Source: a virus
Length of the DNA: 57,627 nt
IMG/VR virus record: IMGVR_UViG_3300037847_000264
Location: 1-57,627 of that record
Direction: 5' to 3' (one strand)
In this document: positions 38,851 to 48,795 of the stretch, piece by piece
How positions within the stretch are numbered: the stretch's first letter is position 1
Layout of the letters: the number at the start of each line of letters is the position of its first letter
Notes under the pieces: generated by a model
Databases searched by the model: none
The model's input: only the letters and a program-made list of their open reading frames with translations
Told to the model about the DNA's origin: nothing
Program-made: the position numbers and the translations under genes

Positions 38851-40261
38851 TATTGAAGAACAGGTACAAAGAGAAGTAATCTTTGAACCAAACCCTGGCC
38901 CACAAACAGACTTCTTAGCTTCAACAGAACAAGAAGTTTTATACGGGGGTTCTGCAGGTGGTGGTAAATCATATGCGATGGTTGCCGACCCTGTAAGATA
39001 TTTAAATAATCCAAATGCTCGAATGCTTCTGGTACGTAGAAGTACTGAAGAGCTTAGGGAACTTATCTCTGTCTCTAAACAGTTATATCCCAAAGCAATT
39101 CCTGGTATCAAGTTTATGGAACGAGATAAGACTTGGGTAGCCCCTAGCGGAGCTACACTCTGGATGTCGTACCTTGACCGTGACGATGATGTTATGAGAT
39201 ACCAAGGTCAGGCATTTAACTGGATTGGTTTCGACGAATTAACGCAATGGCCTACACCCTATCCTTGGAATTATATGAGGTCACGTCTTCGTACAACCAA
39301 AGCTAGTGGGCTACCTTTATATATGAGAGCTACTAGTAACCCAGGTGGTCCTGGCCACCAGTGGGTAAAGAAAACATTTATAGATCCTAGTACACCTAAT
39401 GAAGATTTTTGGGCAACAGATACAGACAGTGGTGAAGTCATCTCTTGGCCGAAAGGACATTCAAGAGAGGGTGAGCCATTATTTAAACGTAGGTTTATAC
39501 CTGCTACCTTATTCGATAATCCTTACTTAGCTGAGGATGGAATGTATGAAGCAAACTTGCTTTCACTTCCAGAACATCAACGTAGGCAGCTATTAGAAGG
39601 TGATTGGGATATTAACGAGGGGGCAGCATTTCCTGAGTTTAACCGTAACATACATGTGGTAGAACCGTATGATATACCAAAAAGCTGGGTTAGGTTTAGA
39701 GCTTGCGACTATGGTTATGGTTCTTATACTGGTGTTGTATGGTTTACTATTACCCCAGCAGAACAGTTGGTTGTATACAGAGAGTTATATGTTTCAAAGG
39801 TTACAGCTACAGATTTAGCTGATATGATACTTGAAATAGAAGACGGAGAAAAAATACGCTATGGGGTTTTAGACTCTAGTCTTTGGCACAATCGTGGTGA
39901 TACTGGTCCTTCACTGGCGGAACAAATGATAATGAAGGGTTGTAGATGGAGACCCTCTGACAGATCTAAGGGTTCTCGTGTCGCAGGTAAAAACGAATTA
40001 CATAGAAGATTACAGGTAGATGAATTTACAGAAGAACCTAGATTAATCTTTTTTAACAACTGTACTAACATTATTTCACAACTACCTGCTATACCACTAG
40101 ATAAAAATAATCCAGAAGATGTGGATACAAAAGCAGAAGATCACTTGTATGATGCTTTACGATATGGTATAATGACTAGACCACGTAGTAGTATATTTGA
40201 TTTTGATGCTAGTACTCAAAGATCTGGATTTCAAATATCAGATTCAACGTTTGGTTATTAA
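38744..40261 (+). CDS. Terminase large subunit
   Basis: A 505-residue protein. Walker A is GGSAGGGKS (68-76), Walker B is NWIGFDE with Asp164/Glu165. The C-terminal nuclease carries RACDYGYGS, GVLDSSLWHN and AEDHLYDALRYG with metal-binding Asp residues. It drives DNA packaging and cuts concatemers. The start is uncertain: ATG 38744 lacks a good ribosome site and the frame opens from a TTG at 38702. The overlap with the upstream gene suggests translational coupling. Confidence 0.9.
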   Translation: MPKGTKRQQKKRKSLKPKDSVQEPELTPVTPKYTPSIEEQVQREVIFEPNPGPQTDFLASTEQEVLYGGSAGGGKSYAMVADPVRYLNNPNARMLLVRRSTEELRELISVSKQLYPKAIPGIKFMERDKTWVAPSGATLWMSYLDRDDDVMRYQGQAFNWIGFDELTQWPTPYPWNYMRSRLRTTKASGLPLYMRATSNPGGPGHQWVKKTFIDPSTPNEDFWATDTDSGEVISWPKGHSREGEPLFKRRFIPATLFDNPYLAEDGMYEANLLSLPEHQRRQLLEGDWDINEGAAFPEFNRNIHVVEPYDIPKSWVRFRACDYGYGSYTGVVWFTITPAEQLVVYRELYVSKVTATDLADMILEIEDGEKIRYGVLDSSLWHNRGDTGPSLAEQMIMKGCRWRPSDRSKGSRVAGKNELHRRLQVDEFTEEPRLIFFNNCTNIISQLPAIPLDKNNPEDVDTKAEDHLYDALRYGIMTRPRSSIFDFDASTQRSGFQISDSTFGY

Positions 40262-40270
40262 GGAATTAAT

Positions 40271-42388
40271 ATGGAAGAAGATAAAATCCTAGAAAACGAA
40301 ATGATGATGGATGCTGAAACGGCATCATCAATAGACGATGTAGATAAGGATTTGTTTCATGATCCGCAATCTGGTCAGATTGTTCAGTTTGTTAAAGAAA
40401 AGTATAGTAAGGCTAATACGGCTAGGCAACTGGATGAAGAACGTTGGATTCAAGCTTACCGTAATTATCGTGGTATATATGGACCAGATGTACAGTTTAC
40501 TTCTACAGAGAGATCTCAAGTCTTTGTTAAAGTTACTAAGACGAAAGTACTAGCAGCTTATGGTCAGATAGCTGATGTATTGTTTGGTGGTAACAAGTTT
40601 CCAATTACCATTGACCCTACTAAACTTCCTGAAGGTATTGAAGAGGTAGTAAACTTTGAAACTAATCCACAGATTAGAAAAGCTGTAGCTGAACAACCAG
40701 AAGCTATGGAAGAACTACTTCCAGGAGAAACACACCAAGAGTTTACAGAACGTCTTGGTTCTATGAGAAAAAAGTTAGAACCTGTTCTAGATGATATAGA
40801 ATCTGGATTTAATGGTAGTGCTACTGCAGCTAACTTTTATCCTGCAGAAGTTGCTGCTAAAAAGATGGAAAAGAAAATCCATGATCAGCTAGAAGAATCT
40901 CATGCAAAGAAACACCTTCGTGCTGCAGCTTTTGAAGCTGCCCTGTTTGGTACAGGTATCATGAAAGGGCCGTTTGCAATAGATAAAGAATACCCTAATT
41001 GGAATGATCAGGGTGAATACTCTCCAGTATTTAAAACAATTCCACAAACATCGTCTGTATCTATCTGGAACTTTTATCCAGACCCTGATGCAGCTACGAT
41101 GGAAGAAGCAGAGTATGTATTAGAGCGTCATAAGATGTCACGCTCTCAATTACGTAGTTTAAAAAATCGTCCTTACTTTCGTAAGAATGCGATTGACCAT
41201 GCACTAACTCTTGGTGAAAATTATAACAAAGAGTGGTGGGAACATATTATGGAAGACAACACCGAACAGGATCAAGCAGATCGTTTTGAGGTCTTAGAGT
41301 TCTGGGGTTTTGTTGATACAGATATTGTTAAAGATCAGGGTGTAGAAATTCCAGCAGAGTTAGCAGACTCTGAACAACTTAGTATGAATGTCTGGGTATG
41401 TAATGGACAAGTAATTCGTTTAGTAATGAATCCATTTACTCCTGCATATATTCCATACTTTGCTGCACCTTATGAAATGAATCCTTACAGTGTTTTTGGT
41501 ATAGGTATCGCAGAAAATATGGATGATACCCAAACACTTATGAATGGCTTTATGCGTATGGCAGTTGATAACGCTGCCCTATCTGGTAACTTGCTAATTG
41601 AGATAGACGAGACTAATCTCGTCCCAGGGCAAGACCTCTCCGTGTATCCAGGCAAAGTGTTTAGGAGACAGGGAGGGGCGCCTGGTCAGGCTATCTTCGG
41701 AACTAAATTTCCTAACGTATCTAACGAGAACATGCAGATGTTCGATAAGGCAAGGGTATTAGCCGATGAATCAACTGGATTTCCATCTTTCGCTCATGGT
41801 CAAACAGGCGTACAAGGCGTGGGCCGTACTGCTTCTGGCATTAGTATGCTCATGTCTGCTGCCAACGGCTCTATCCGTAATGTAGTTAAAAACGTAGATG
41901 ACTATTTACTAGCACCACTAGGTAAAGCATTCTTTAACTTTAACATGCAGTTTGACTTCGACGATGAGATCAAAGGAGATCTTGAAGTCAAAGCTCGTGG
42001 TACAGAAAGCTTGATGGCTAACGAAGTACGTAGCCAACGCCTAATGCAATTTATGCAGGTCGTATCCAACCCAGCGCTTGCACCGTTTGCTAGGATGGAT
42101 TATATTGTTCGTGAGATTGCTAAGTCTATGGATCTTGATCCAGATAAAGTTGGTAACAATATGTCAGAAGCAGCTATACAAGCTGAGATACTAAAACAAT
42201 TTCAAGCAGCAAATCCACCTGAACCACAGCCAGGTCCACCTCAAGAAGGCGCACAGGGCGCTCCTGCTGGCGCACAGGTGCAAGATACCAGTGGCGCAGG
42301 GGGAGGTACTATAGGAACAGGAACAGCACCTCAGCCAGGAGAACAGGGCTTTTCAGGCAATACTGGTGAAGAACCTACAGTACAATGA
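40271..42388 (+). CDS. Portal protein
   Basis: A 705-residue protein of the large P22-type podovirus size. RWIQAYRNYRGIYGPDVQFT, VKVTKTKVLAAYGQIADVLF, FYPDPDAATMEEAEYVLERH and NPYSVFGIGIAENMDDTQTL fit portals of marine podoviruses. QTGVQGVGRTASGISMLMSA is the conserved region toward the stem. A Pro/Gly/Gln-rich C-terminal tail (from about 660) may form the barrel or a disordered end. It forms the dodecameric ring for packaging and ejection. The stop overlaps the next ATG. Confidence 0.88.
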   Translation: MEEDKILENEMMMDAETASSIDDVDKDLFHDPQSGQIVQFVKEKYSKANTARQLDEERWIQAYRNYRGIYGPDVQFTSTERSQVFVKVTKTKVLAAYGQIADVLFGGNKFPITIDPTKLPEGIEEVVNFETNPQIRKAVAEQPEAMEELLPGETHQEFTERLGSMRKKLEPVLDDIESGFNGSATAANFYPAEVAAKKMEKKIHDQLEESHAKKHLRAAAFEAALFGTGIMKGPFAIDKEYPNWNDQGEYSPVFKTIPQTSSVSIWNFYPDPDAATMEEAEYVLERHKMSRSQLRSLKNRPYFRKNAIDHALTLGENYNKEWWEHIMEDNTEQDQADRFEVLEFWGFVDTDIVKDQGVEIPAELADSEQLSMNVWVCNGQVIRLVMNPFTPAYIPYFAAPYEMNPYSVFGIGIAENMDDTQTLMNGFMRMAVDNAALSGNLLIEIDETNLVPGQDLSVYPGKVFRRQGGAPGQAIFGTKFPNVSNENMQMFDKARVLADESTGFPSFAHGQTGVQGVGRTASGISMLMSAANGSIRNVVKNVDDYLLAPLGKAFFNFNMQFDFDDEIKGDLEVKARGTESLMANEVRSQRLMQFMQVVSNPALAPFARMDYIVREIAKSMDLDPDKVGNNMSEAAIQAEILKQFQAANPPEPQPGPPQEGAQGAPAGAQVQDTSGAGGGTIGTGTAPQPGEQGFSGNTGEEPTVQ

Positions 42389-42591
42389 AGCTAGTCGTGA
42401 ATAATACATTAAAACCTTTTGTAAACAATCCAGAATTTTATACCCCTTATATAGAGGAGATAGCTGAACGGATTGCATTTACTCATGTTGCTCTAGAACA
42501 ATCTAGAGAGTTAGATGAAATCTACAGACTACAGGGTGAGATACGTGCATTACGTAGTCTGTTAAAACTACGAGAAAAAATAAATGCCTGA
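42385..42591 (+). CDS. Small protein after portal, 68 aa
   Basis: ATG 42385 overlaps the portal stop (ATGA). The product (MKLVVNNTLKPFVNNPEFYT ... YRLQGEIRALRSLLKLREKI) has an extended N-terminus and a C-terminal leucine-rich helix. Small proteins with an IYRLQGEIxALRxLLxLR ending follow portal genes in marine podoviruses; the function is unknown. It overlaps the next gene by 8 bases. Confidence 0.62.
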   Translation: MKLVVNNTLKPFVNNPEFYTPYIEEIAERIAFTHVALEQSRELDEIYRLQGEIRALRSLLKLREKINA

Positions 42592-45013
42592 GTTTACGGA
42601 TCGTGATCGTTCTATTATAAGAAATGCTATTAACCTTGAGTGGTTTTTAAGTGCAATAGATAAACGTAATCCTGAACACGAAGAAGAAGGTGCAGCTCAT
42701 ACTGAAAGTTATGAGTATAATGGTATGAATATACTAGTACCAAGAGTTCGTATAGTAGATGGCAAAGCTGTTTTAAATGAAGATCCTGTAGAAGAGTCTG
42801 TAAAGAGGGGAGACTTTCTTGTTGTACCCAAAGGAGAAGATCCAGATCAGTATTCTCAAGATCTAAGTAAGGTAATAGGTAAGTTTAGGTACGGATACTC
42901 TAGTGGTGGACTTTCTTTAGATAGTATACCATTTTTTAAAAGGCCAATAGGTGCTAGTAAAAATGATCAGATTGTAGGTTACGTTGACGGTGATAAACGT
43001 TTTCCTATTTATCAAAGTGCAACTGGTGGTCAGTATACTATAAATTTAGCTGAAGACCAAAGAACTGGAATGCAGCAATTTAAACAGGATACCTTACCTG
43101 TTATAAAAAATTGGATTAAAAACCCAACTGCACCCTCATTAGATCAGATAAAAGAAATGGGTAAAGCCATTGCAAGTTCTGTATATGAAACAGCTAGTAT
43201 ACCTGCAGATTTACTAACGGGTAAAAAGTCTGCTATGGATGTAACCTATCAAGATGTGGCTGATATTGCTACAGGTGTAGGAACCGCATCAGCAACCTTT
43301 GAAGTTCCTGAAGGTGCGTTAAGAGTCTTTGGTGGCGTTGGTGCTAAGAAGACTAAAAACTTTAAAGAAGCTCAATCATTTCTGCAAGATGAAATGAAGA
43401 AAATAAATCCTAACAACCCTGATCAATTTTATTGGGCAAACTATAGAACATGGAAAAAGACTGGTTGGTATATTGATCCTGCAGATAAACAGTGGCGTTT
43501 TGAAATTGACGACTCAGCTTCAAAACCTACCCTTGAAAATTTACAGATGACAACATATGAGTTGTTAGAACAAACTTCACTTGGCAAAAGTAATAATGTA
43601 GAAACTACTTTATCTCAAATATTTAAACACGATAAGTTATATAAACAATACCCACACTTAAAAGATATGAAAGTAGTTTTATATAATGACCCTAATAGTT
43701 CGACACTAGGTTCTAAAATTGTTGGTGAAAATACTATAACAGTAAATCTTGACGCTCATAGATATGATTTTGTAGAACAAAAAACTCGTGCAGGTGGGCT
43801 AGAAAATGATACAGCTCAAGGTAACTTAGCTAGAACTATACTACACGAAATTCAACATGCTGTACAAGAGTATGAAGGATTTACAAAAGGTGCTAATCAA
43901 GCTAACATTCCAGATGAATTACTGGCCAATACAGCTTATAACTTAGGTAATATTTACAACAAAGCTGATGCTTCTTTTAATGATAGTGTTGCAAAAATTA
44001 ATGATATAATGACTAGCCTTCCAAAAATTCCTGGAGTAGAATTTAACATAGCAGGTTATTTTCCTAGAGGTTATAATCAATTAGACATAGGTTATAACGG
44101 AGAAAGAGCAAGAAAACAATTTCAGGATATGGTTAAAATACATAATATCCCAGAAGGGTCTCCTTCTTATAAGGCTATTAAAAAAGAAGTAGAAAATATA
44201 ATAAAAGCAGTAACTGATAGAAGAGCTGCTGAACGATTACAAAGCAAAATGGAAACTGAGTTTTACATGGGTGCTGGGGGAGAGATAGAATCTCGACTTG
44301 TTGAAGATAGGTATTTATTTACAGAAGCAGATCGTGCAGAAAGTTTTCCTGTAAAAGCCCGAGAAACAATGTTAAAGTCTGAAGTAGACAAAGGTGAAAT
44401 AGAAGACACATCTACTTTCGCAGGTCAAAAAGGTGTTGACCCGTATCAACCCAGAAGAGTTTTTGAAGGTGAGGGTATCGGTCAGAGAGATATAATGTTA
44501 GACTTAAGTTGGAGAGATTTTAGACGACCTAAAGATTCTCAAGGTAAGCTTGTTAGAAATACTCAAAAGGCAGCATGGGGTAAACTAAGAAGTATCTTTA
44601 AAGATGACCCACGACTTAATTTTATATTAGATCCTAAAAATAAAGGTAAAAAATTTGAATACAAAGGCAATACTTACATACTAAAAGACTTAGTAGATGG
44701 TGAGTATGCAAAAGAAGGTTTACCTAAAGATAAAGGTGTTTTTACTTTAGATCATTTACAAAGAAACCCATATAGTAAAAATGCATCGGAAAAATATGTA
44801 CAGATTCCAGAGATAGTAGCAGAAAGAACTGATGGTCAAACTGCTAGAATAGGTTTACATCATTTTGTAGATGATACTCAAAAATATGCAGATGTAAAAA
44901 TAAAATCTGATGATGATGATAGTATCTTTGGGGCTATAAAGAAAACATTCGGATTTGCCGAAGGTGGGGCAGTAGATAAACAAATGGACGAATTATTCGC
45001 AGGGAGTATATAA
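42584..45013 (+). CDS. Polyvalent-protein-like large protein with HEIQH (LPD23-type) metallopeptidase motif
   Basis: An 809-residue protein. The N-terminal 0-130 is a globular head. The segment LARTILHEIQHAVQEYEGF near residues 420-440 carries a His-Glu-X-X-His zinc site, as in large polyvalent-protein domain LPD23. C-terminally FGFAEGGAVDKQMDELFAGS is a short tail motif common in marine phage head proteins. It lies between portal and scaffold, so it could be a head-maturation protease or an injected polyvalent effector. Only the motif, not activity, is visible. Confidence 0.62.
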   Translation: MPEFTDRDRSIIRNAINLEWFLSAIDKRNPEHEEEGAAHTESYEYNGMNILVPRVRIVDGKAVLNEDPVEESVKRGDFLVVPKGEDPDQYSQDLSKVIGKFRYGYSSGGLSLDSIPFFKRPIGASKNDQIVGYVDGDKRFPIYQSATGGQYTINLAEDQRTGMQQFKQDTLPVIKNWIKNPTAPSLDQIKEMGKAIASSVYETASIPADLLTGKKSAMDVTYQDVADIATGVGTASATFEVPEGALRVFGGVGAKKTKNFKEAQSFLQDEMKKINPNNPDQFYWANYRTWKKTGWYIDPADKQWRFEIDDSASKPTLENLQMTTYELLEQTSLGKSNNVETTLSQIFKHDKLYKQYPHLKDMKVVLYNDPNSSTLGSKIVGENTITVNLDAHRYDFVEQKTRAGGLENDTAQGNLARTILHEIQHAVQEYEGFTKGANQANIPDELLANTAYNLGNIYNKADASFNDSVAKINDIMTSLPKIPGVEFNIAGYFPRGYNQLDIGYNGERARKQFQDMVKIHNIPEGSPSYKAIKKEVENIIKAVTDRRAAERLQSKMETEFYMGAGGEIESRLVEDRYLFTEADRAESFPVKARETMLKSEVDKGEIEDTSTFAGQKGVDPYQPRRVFEGEGIGQRDIMLDLSWRDFRRPKDSQGKLVRNTQKAAWGKLRSIFKDDPRLNFILDPKNKGKKFEYKGNTYILKDLVDGEYAKEGLPKDKGVFTLDHLQRNPYSKNASEKYVQIPEIVAERTDGQTARIGLHHFVDDTQKYADVKIKSDDDDSIFGAIKKTFGFAEGGAVDKQMDELFAGSI

Positions 45014-45014
45014 C

Positions 45015-47351
45015 ATGCAGAACAACGCAGTACCACCGCAGGGTGGTCTCACAACAGATGGACAAAAGGTAGACCCTGTATCAGGTAATGAAGTTCCTTT
45101 AGGTTCAAATGCACAGGAAGTACGTGACGATCTTCCAGCTCAGTTATCTGAGGGGGAGTATGTTGTACCTTCTGATATTGTTCGTTATTATGGTGTAAAG
45201 TTTTTTGAAGATCTTCGAGATCAAGGCAAGGGTGGACTAAATGAAATGGCTGCTAATGGTCGTATTGGTGGACAACCTATGCCTCAAGGTGGACCTCAAG
45301 CTAACGATATAACTCCTGAAGAAATGAAACAAATGCAAAGTATGACTCAGGGTTATTATACTGGTGGCTTTGGTACTAGAGAATCTATTACAACTCCTTC
45401 AAGATATACAGGTGCTTTTAGTTGGGAAACCCCAGACCCAGAAGAAACTAGTGGTGGTGGAGAAGACGAAGGTACTCAAGTAACTTTATACTGTCCTGAT
45501 GGTTCTGTAAATGTTTTACAGTTACCTGCTGACCAAGATAGATACAATGAACTTACCCAACAAGGTTGTGGTGTTGATTCAGCTATTGCTCAACCAGCTC
45601 AAGATGATGACGGACCTGACCCAGATGATATGCCAAAAGCAGATCCAACTGCTTGGATGGAAGACTATGGTTATGTAAAATGGGAAGATCGACTTAATCC
45701 TGAAAACGATGGTAAGACAGAAAGTTGGCAGGACATTTGGCAATCTTCTATGGATGCACTTGAAGAAAAAGATCAAAACTTTATTGAAAAACTTTTATCA
45801 GGTGGTGCTATTGGTAAATTTCAACAGGCAACTACAGCAGCTCAAGTAGCTGGTAACTGGGCTGTTTTAAATGCTAACGCTCAAACAGATGAAGAAAAAG
45901 CACAGGTTGCAAAACTTAAAGCAGAGTGGGATAAGTATGTAAAAGAAAAAGGTTTGGGTTTACTACCAGATGAATTTATTAATGGCGATCAGTTTGCAAA
46001 ACAAATTAGTTCTACTCAAGTAGATTGGGCATTAGCAGAAGATGATGTAGATATAAATGGTGATCCAATATTTAATAGCACAGAAGAGTTTATTGAACAG
46101 ATGGAAGAAACTGCATCAGATAAAGATAAAGGTATAACTGCTACTTACATAGCACCTGGAGCTACATATACTGATTCTATAACAGGAGAGCAAAAGACTA
46201 ATACTGGAGAAGGTTTTCTCCAAATGGACTACGATGATAAAAAAGCAGGCTATCTAGCAACTGTAAAACCAAAGCTTAGACCTGAAACTTCAAAAATAAT
46301 AGATGGTAATCAAGACGATGATGATGACGATGAAGGTCCAGAGGTAACATTACTTCCTGACGAATTAAGTTTTGAAACTCCTTTTGATAACACACCAACT
46401 ACTGATGTTGGACTAACTGATGATGACATGGGTTTACCATCAGAGCCAGTAGACTTTTCTCAGTTTGAAACAGCATCAGTACCTAATAAAGATATGACTA
46501 TGGCAGAACAGTATGCATCATATGGTCAAGGTAAAGCTGGAGAGGTTGATGATGGTTCATACGAAGTTGCGACTAGTGATCCTACTGCAGCGTTTGATAA
46601 GTTTATAGAAGATACAAGTCAACCTCTTGAAATAACTACCTACACAGGTCAACCTCAAAAAGAAGATACAGGTAGTTATGACGAAGCTCCTGTTACTTAC
46701 ACACCACCAGCTGATGACGATCCTACCCCTGCTTTTACTTATACTGCACCTGCTAGTGATCCATACGCAGAGCCAGGTAGACCTACAAGTAGTAGTAATG
46801 ATGATGATCCAAACTCCATCTTTAACCCAAGCTCTCCTATAAATACAGCTGGAAATAAAAACGTTACAAAAACTTCATTTGATAATCAAAGTGCAGCAGA
46901 AGAAGCTATGTATGGTGGTAGTTCTACAAGTAGTTCACCTTCTTACAGCAAACCTGCAAACGATCCATATGCAGAAAAACGTGGAGGTAGTTCTAGCTCA
47001 AGTAGTTCTAGTTCTAGCTCAAGCAGCTCAAGTAGTAGTAGCAGTGGAGGTGGTTGTGTAATTGCAACTCACGCTGTAGCTAGTGGTTCATTTCAATGGT
47101 CAGATAAAGAAAACGCTATGGAATGGTGCAAGAAAACACTTCACGATAAATGGTGGGGTGAGACAATGCGTAGAGGTTATAGATACCTAGGACGTAAACA
47201 TATTGCAAATGGAACTGCAGAAACAGTATACAAAGAGTTTAAAGAATGTATTGAGTGGGCAAATGGTAAACGTCCATTTGAAACTAAAATTGCAGCTAGA
47301 TATTATTATCGTGCAATACAAACATTTTTTGTTGGACTATTTGTAAAGTAA
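45015..47351 (+). CDS. Modular virion-region protein with poly-Ser linker and CVIATHA-type C-terminal domain
   Basis: A 778-residue protein. Residues 1-100 contain DDLPAQLSEGEYVVPSDIVR and GGLNEMAANGRIGGQPMPQG, a head common in marine podovirus structural genes. The middle 300-640 is acidic and probably disordered, rich in Asp, Pro and Thr. Near 655-676 there is a run of about 20 Ser, followed by GGGCVIATHAVASGSF and a basic, Trp/Tyr-rich 100-residue domain (LHDKWWGETMRRGYRYLGRK ... YYYRAIQTFFVGLFVK). The CVIAT motif resembles CFIATA-type proteins. Structural or effector role unknown. Confidence 0.62.
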   Translation: MQNNAVPPQGGLTTDGQKVDPVSGNEVPLGSNAQEVRDDLPAQLSEGEYVVPSDIVRYYGVKFFEDLRDQGKGGLNEMAANGRIGGQPMPQGGPQANDITPEEMKQMQSMTQGYYTGGFGTRESITTPSRYTGAFSWETPDPEETSGGGEDEGTQVTLYCPDGSVNVLQLPADQDRYNELTQQGCGVDSAIAQPAQDDDGPDPDDMPKADPTAWMEDYGYVKWEDRLNPENDGKTESWQDIWQSSMDALEEKDQNFIEKLLSGGAIGKFQQATTAAQVAGNWAVLNANAQTDEEKAQVAKLKAEWDKYVKEKGLGLLPDEFINGDQFAKQISSTQVDWALAEDDVDINGDPIFNSTEEFIEQMEETASDKDKGITATYIAPGATYTDSITGEQKTNTGEGFLQMDYDDKKAGYLATVKPKLRPETSKIIDGNQDDDDDDEGPEVTLLPDELSFETPFDNTPTTDVGLTDDDMGLPSEPVDFSQFETASVPNKDMTMAEQYASYGQGKAGEVDDGSYEVATSDPTAAFDKFIEDTSQPLEITTYTGQPQKEDTGSYDEAPVTYTPPADDDPTPAFTYTAPASDPYAEPGRPTSSSNDDDPNSIFNPSSPINTAGNKNVTKTSFDNQSAAEEAMYGGSSTSSSPSYSKPANDPYAEKRGGSSSSSSSSSSSSSSSSSSSGGGCVIATHAVASGSFQWSDKENAMEWCKKTLHDKWWGETMRRGYRYLGRKHIANGTAETVYKEFKECIEWANGKRPFETKIAARYYYRAIQTFFVGLFVK
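46985..47054 (+). repeat. AGT/AGC/TCT serine-codon repeat
   Basis: An alternating AGT-AGC-TCA-TCT tract that encodes about 20 consecutive serines. Such tracts are prone to length change by slippage, so the linker length may differ between relatives. Confidence 0.8.
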
Positions 47352-47359
47352 GTGTTATA

Positions 47360-47560
47360 ATGGATATAACTGAATATATAAACAAAGTGGCAGAGCGCCA
47401 CAAGACTCTTTCTGATGAAGAGAAAGAAACTGTTAGACGTACAGTAGGAACTCCTGTAGGAAGCATCATAACAAAACTATTGCCTGAGTTAAGGCAAGCA
47501 GTTACTATTGGTAAACCTACAGAAGCACAACCTAAGCGTAGTGGCTTAGGATCACGATAG
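47360..47560 (+). CDS. Small protein before scaffold, 66 aa
   Basis: The product (MDITEYINKVAERHKTLSDE ... VGSIITKLLPELRQAVTIGK) is one or two helices with a basic tail (AQPKRSGLGSR). It lies between the modular protein and the scaffold gene. Perfect hairpins CCTAAGC-GCTTAGG (47531-47550) and CCAGC-GCTGG (47574-47586) surround its end and may slow transcription, but no T-run follows. Function unknown. Confidence 0.6.
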   Translation: MDITEYINKVAERHKTLSDEEKETVRRTVGTPVGSIITKLLPELRQAVTIGKPTEAQPKRSGLGSR

Positions 47561-47608
47561 GCGATAAGGCTACCCAGCGCAGCTGGCCCCAACATAAGGA
47601 GAATATAA

Positions 47609-48553
47609 ATGCCTGAATTACAAGCAGTAGAAACCCCAAAGAATGCTGGTTTTGTACAACGTGGAAGTAACTATGCACGTAAACAAGAACGAATGAAACA
47701 AGAAGAAGAAGAAATTGCTAGACTAGAGGCACAGGCTCGTGGCGAAGAAGTTGAAGAGAATGAACCCGATGGCGAAGGATCTGAGACAACCGAAGTACAA
47801 GCCACAGGTGATACCGAACAAGAAGAAACCGACACTAAAGAAGAAGCACAAGAAGATGATTCTAACTTAAGTCGTGAAGAAAAGTCGTTTAAGAAACGTT
47901 ATGGTGATCTTAGACGACATATGAATGAGAAAGAAAAAGAGTGGAAAGAAAGACTTTCTGCGTTGGAAAAACGTATGGAAGGTGAAAACATTCGTCCACC
48001 AAAGTCCAATGAAGATATAGAACAGTGGGCTAATAAATATCCTGACGTAGCTGGTATCGTAGAAACGATTGCAGCAAAGAAAGCACAAGAGATGTTTTCT
48101 AAAGCTGAAGGTAAACTGCAAGAGTTAAATGAAGCTCATGAAGAAGCTTCTCGTGTAAAAGCAGAAAATATAATTCGTAAAACACACAAAGACTTTGATG
48201 ATTTACGTGCAGCAGATGAGTTTCATGATTGGGCTGAAGAACAACCTAAGTGGGTTCAAGATGCTTTATACGAAAACTCAGACGATCCTAAGTCTGTAAT
48301 ACGAGTTATTGATCTTTACAAATCTGATAAAGGTTTAACTCCTGCAGCAAAGAAAGAAAAAACAAAAGCAGCAGCTTCCTCAGTTACTAAACGTAGTAAG
48401 ACACAGGTAGATGTAGCTGATGCTAATGACGTAATTCGTGAATCAGATGTTGCTAAGATGTCTGATAAAGAGTTTGAAGAACGGTCAGACGATATTAATA
48501 AGGCTATCCGTTCAGGCAAATTTCTATACGATGTTTCTGGCAAAGCCAGATAA
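47609..48553 (+). CDS. Capsid scaffolding protein
   Basis: A 314-residue acidic, helical protein just before the major capsid gene. It has a charged N-terminus (ARKQERMKQEEEEIARLEAQ), an acidic disordered stretch (residues 50-90), a coiled coil (RYGDLRRHMNEKEKEWKERL) and a basic C-terminal region (AAKKEKTKAAASSVTKRSKT) suited to bind coat protein. Composition and position match podovirus scaffolds, which guide coat assembly and leave the head. A ribosome site AAGGAG lies before the ATG. Confidence 0.82.
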   Translation: MPELQAVETPKNAGFVQRGSNYARKQERMKQEEEEIARLEAQARGEEVEENEPDGEGSETTEVQATGDTEQEETDTKEEAQEDDSNLSREEKSFKKRYGDLRRHMNEKEKEWKERLSALEKRMEGENIRPPKSNEDIEQWANKYPDVAGIVETIAAKKAQEMFSKAEGKLQELNEAHEEASRVKAENIIRKTHKDFDDLRAADEFHDWAEEQPKWVQDALYENSDDPKSVIRVIDLYKSDKGLTPAAKKEKTKAAASSVTKRSKTQVDVADANDVIRESDVAKMSDKEFEERSDDINKAIRSGKFLYDVSGKAR

Positions 48554-48557
48554 ACTG

Positions 48558-48585
48558 TTGACAATAAACAAATCAGCAGTATAAC
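48558..48585 (+). promoter_or_regulatory. Promoter TTGACA-N16-TATAAC for the major capsid gene
   Basis: TTGACA (48558-48563), a 16-base spacer and TATAAC (48580-48585), extended to TATAACTA as at 32764 and 37880. It lies five bases after the scaffold stop and explains how the capsid gene can be expressed more strongly than the scaffold. Confidence 0.75.
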
Positions 48586-48595
48586 TATGAGAATA

Positions 48596-48630
48596 GAGAC
48601 AAAAGCCTCTTGATGACTACCTTTTGTCTC
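48596..48630 (+). promoter_or_regulatory. 10-bp hairpin at the 5' end of the capsid mRNA
   Basis: GAGACAAAAG (48596-48605) is perfectly complementary to CTTTTGTCTC (48621-48630), with a 15-base loop. It starts about four bases after the expected transcription start, so it would cap the message. There is no T-run, which argues against a terminator. About 165 bases of untranslated leader remain before the ATG. Confidence 0.65.
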
Positions 48631-48795
48631 GACTCAATTTCCGAAAGTCTAAAACTAATAAGAACTACCTGCTCAAGTACAGGCCCGTTAATTATCTGGT
48701 AGGCCAACTAGATAGGAAACGCACCCTAGAAAACGAACAGCCTCTTGTCGGTGTTTAGCTTTGTAACTCGAAGCCAAATATCAGGAGGATTTACT

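Noticed and set aside
47332-47361. Promoter TTGGAC-N18-TATAAT before the 66-residue gene
   Set aside because: The -35 is weak and the -10 runs into the ATG (TATAATG); the 3' half is inside the previous gene. It may be chance in AT-rich sequence.
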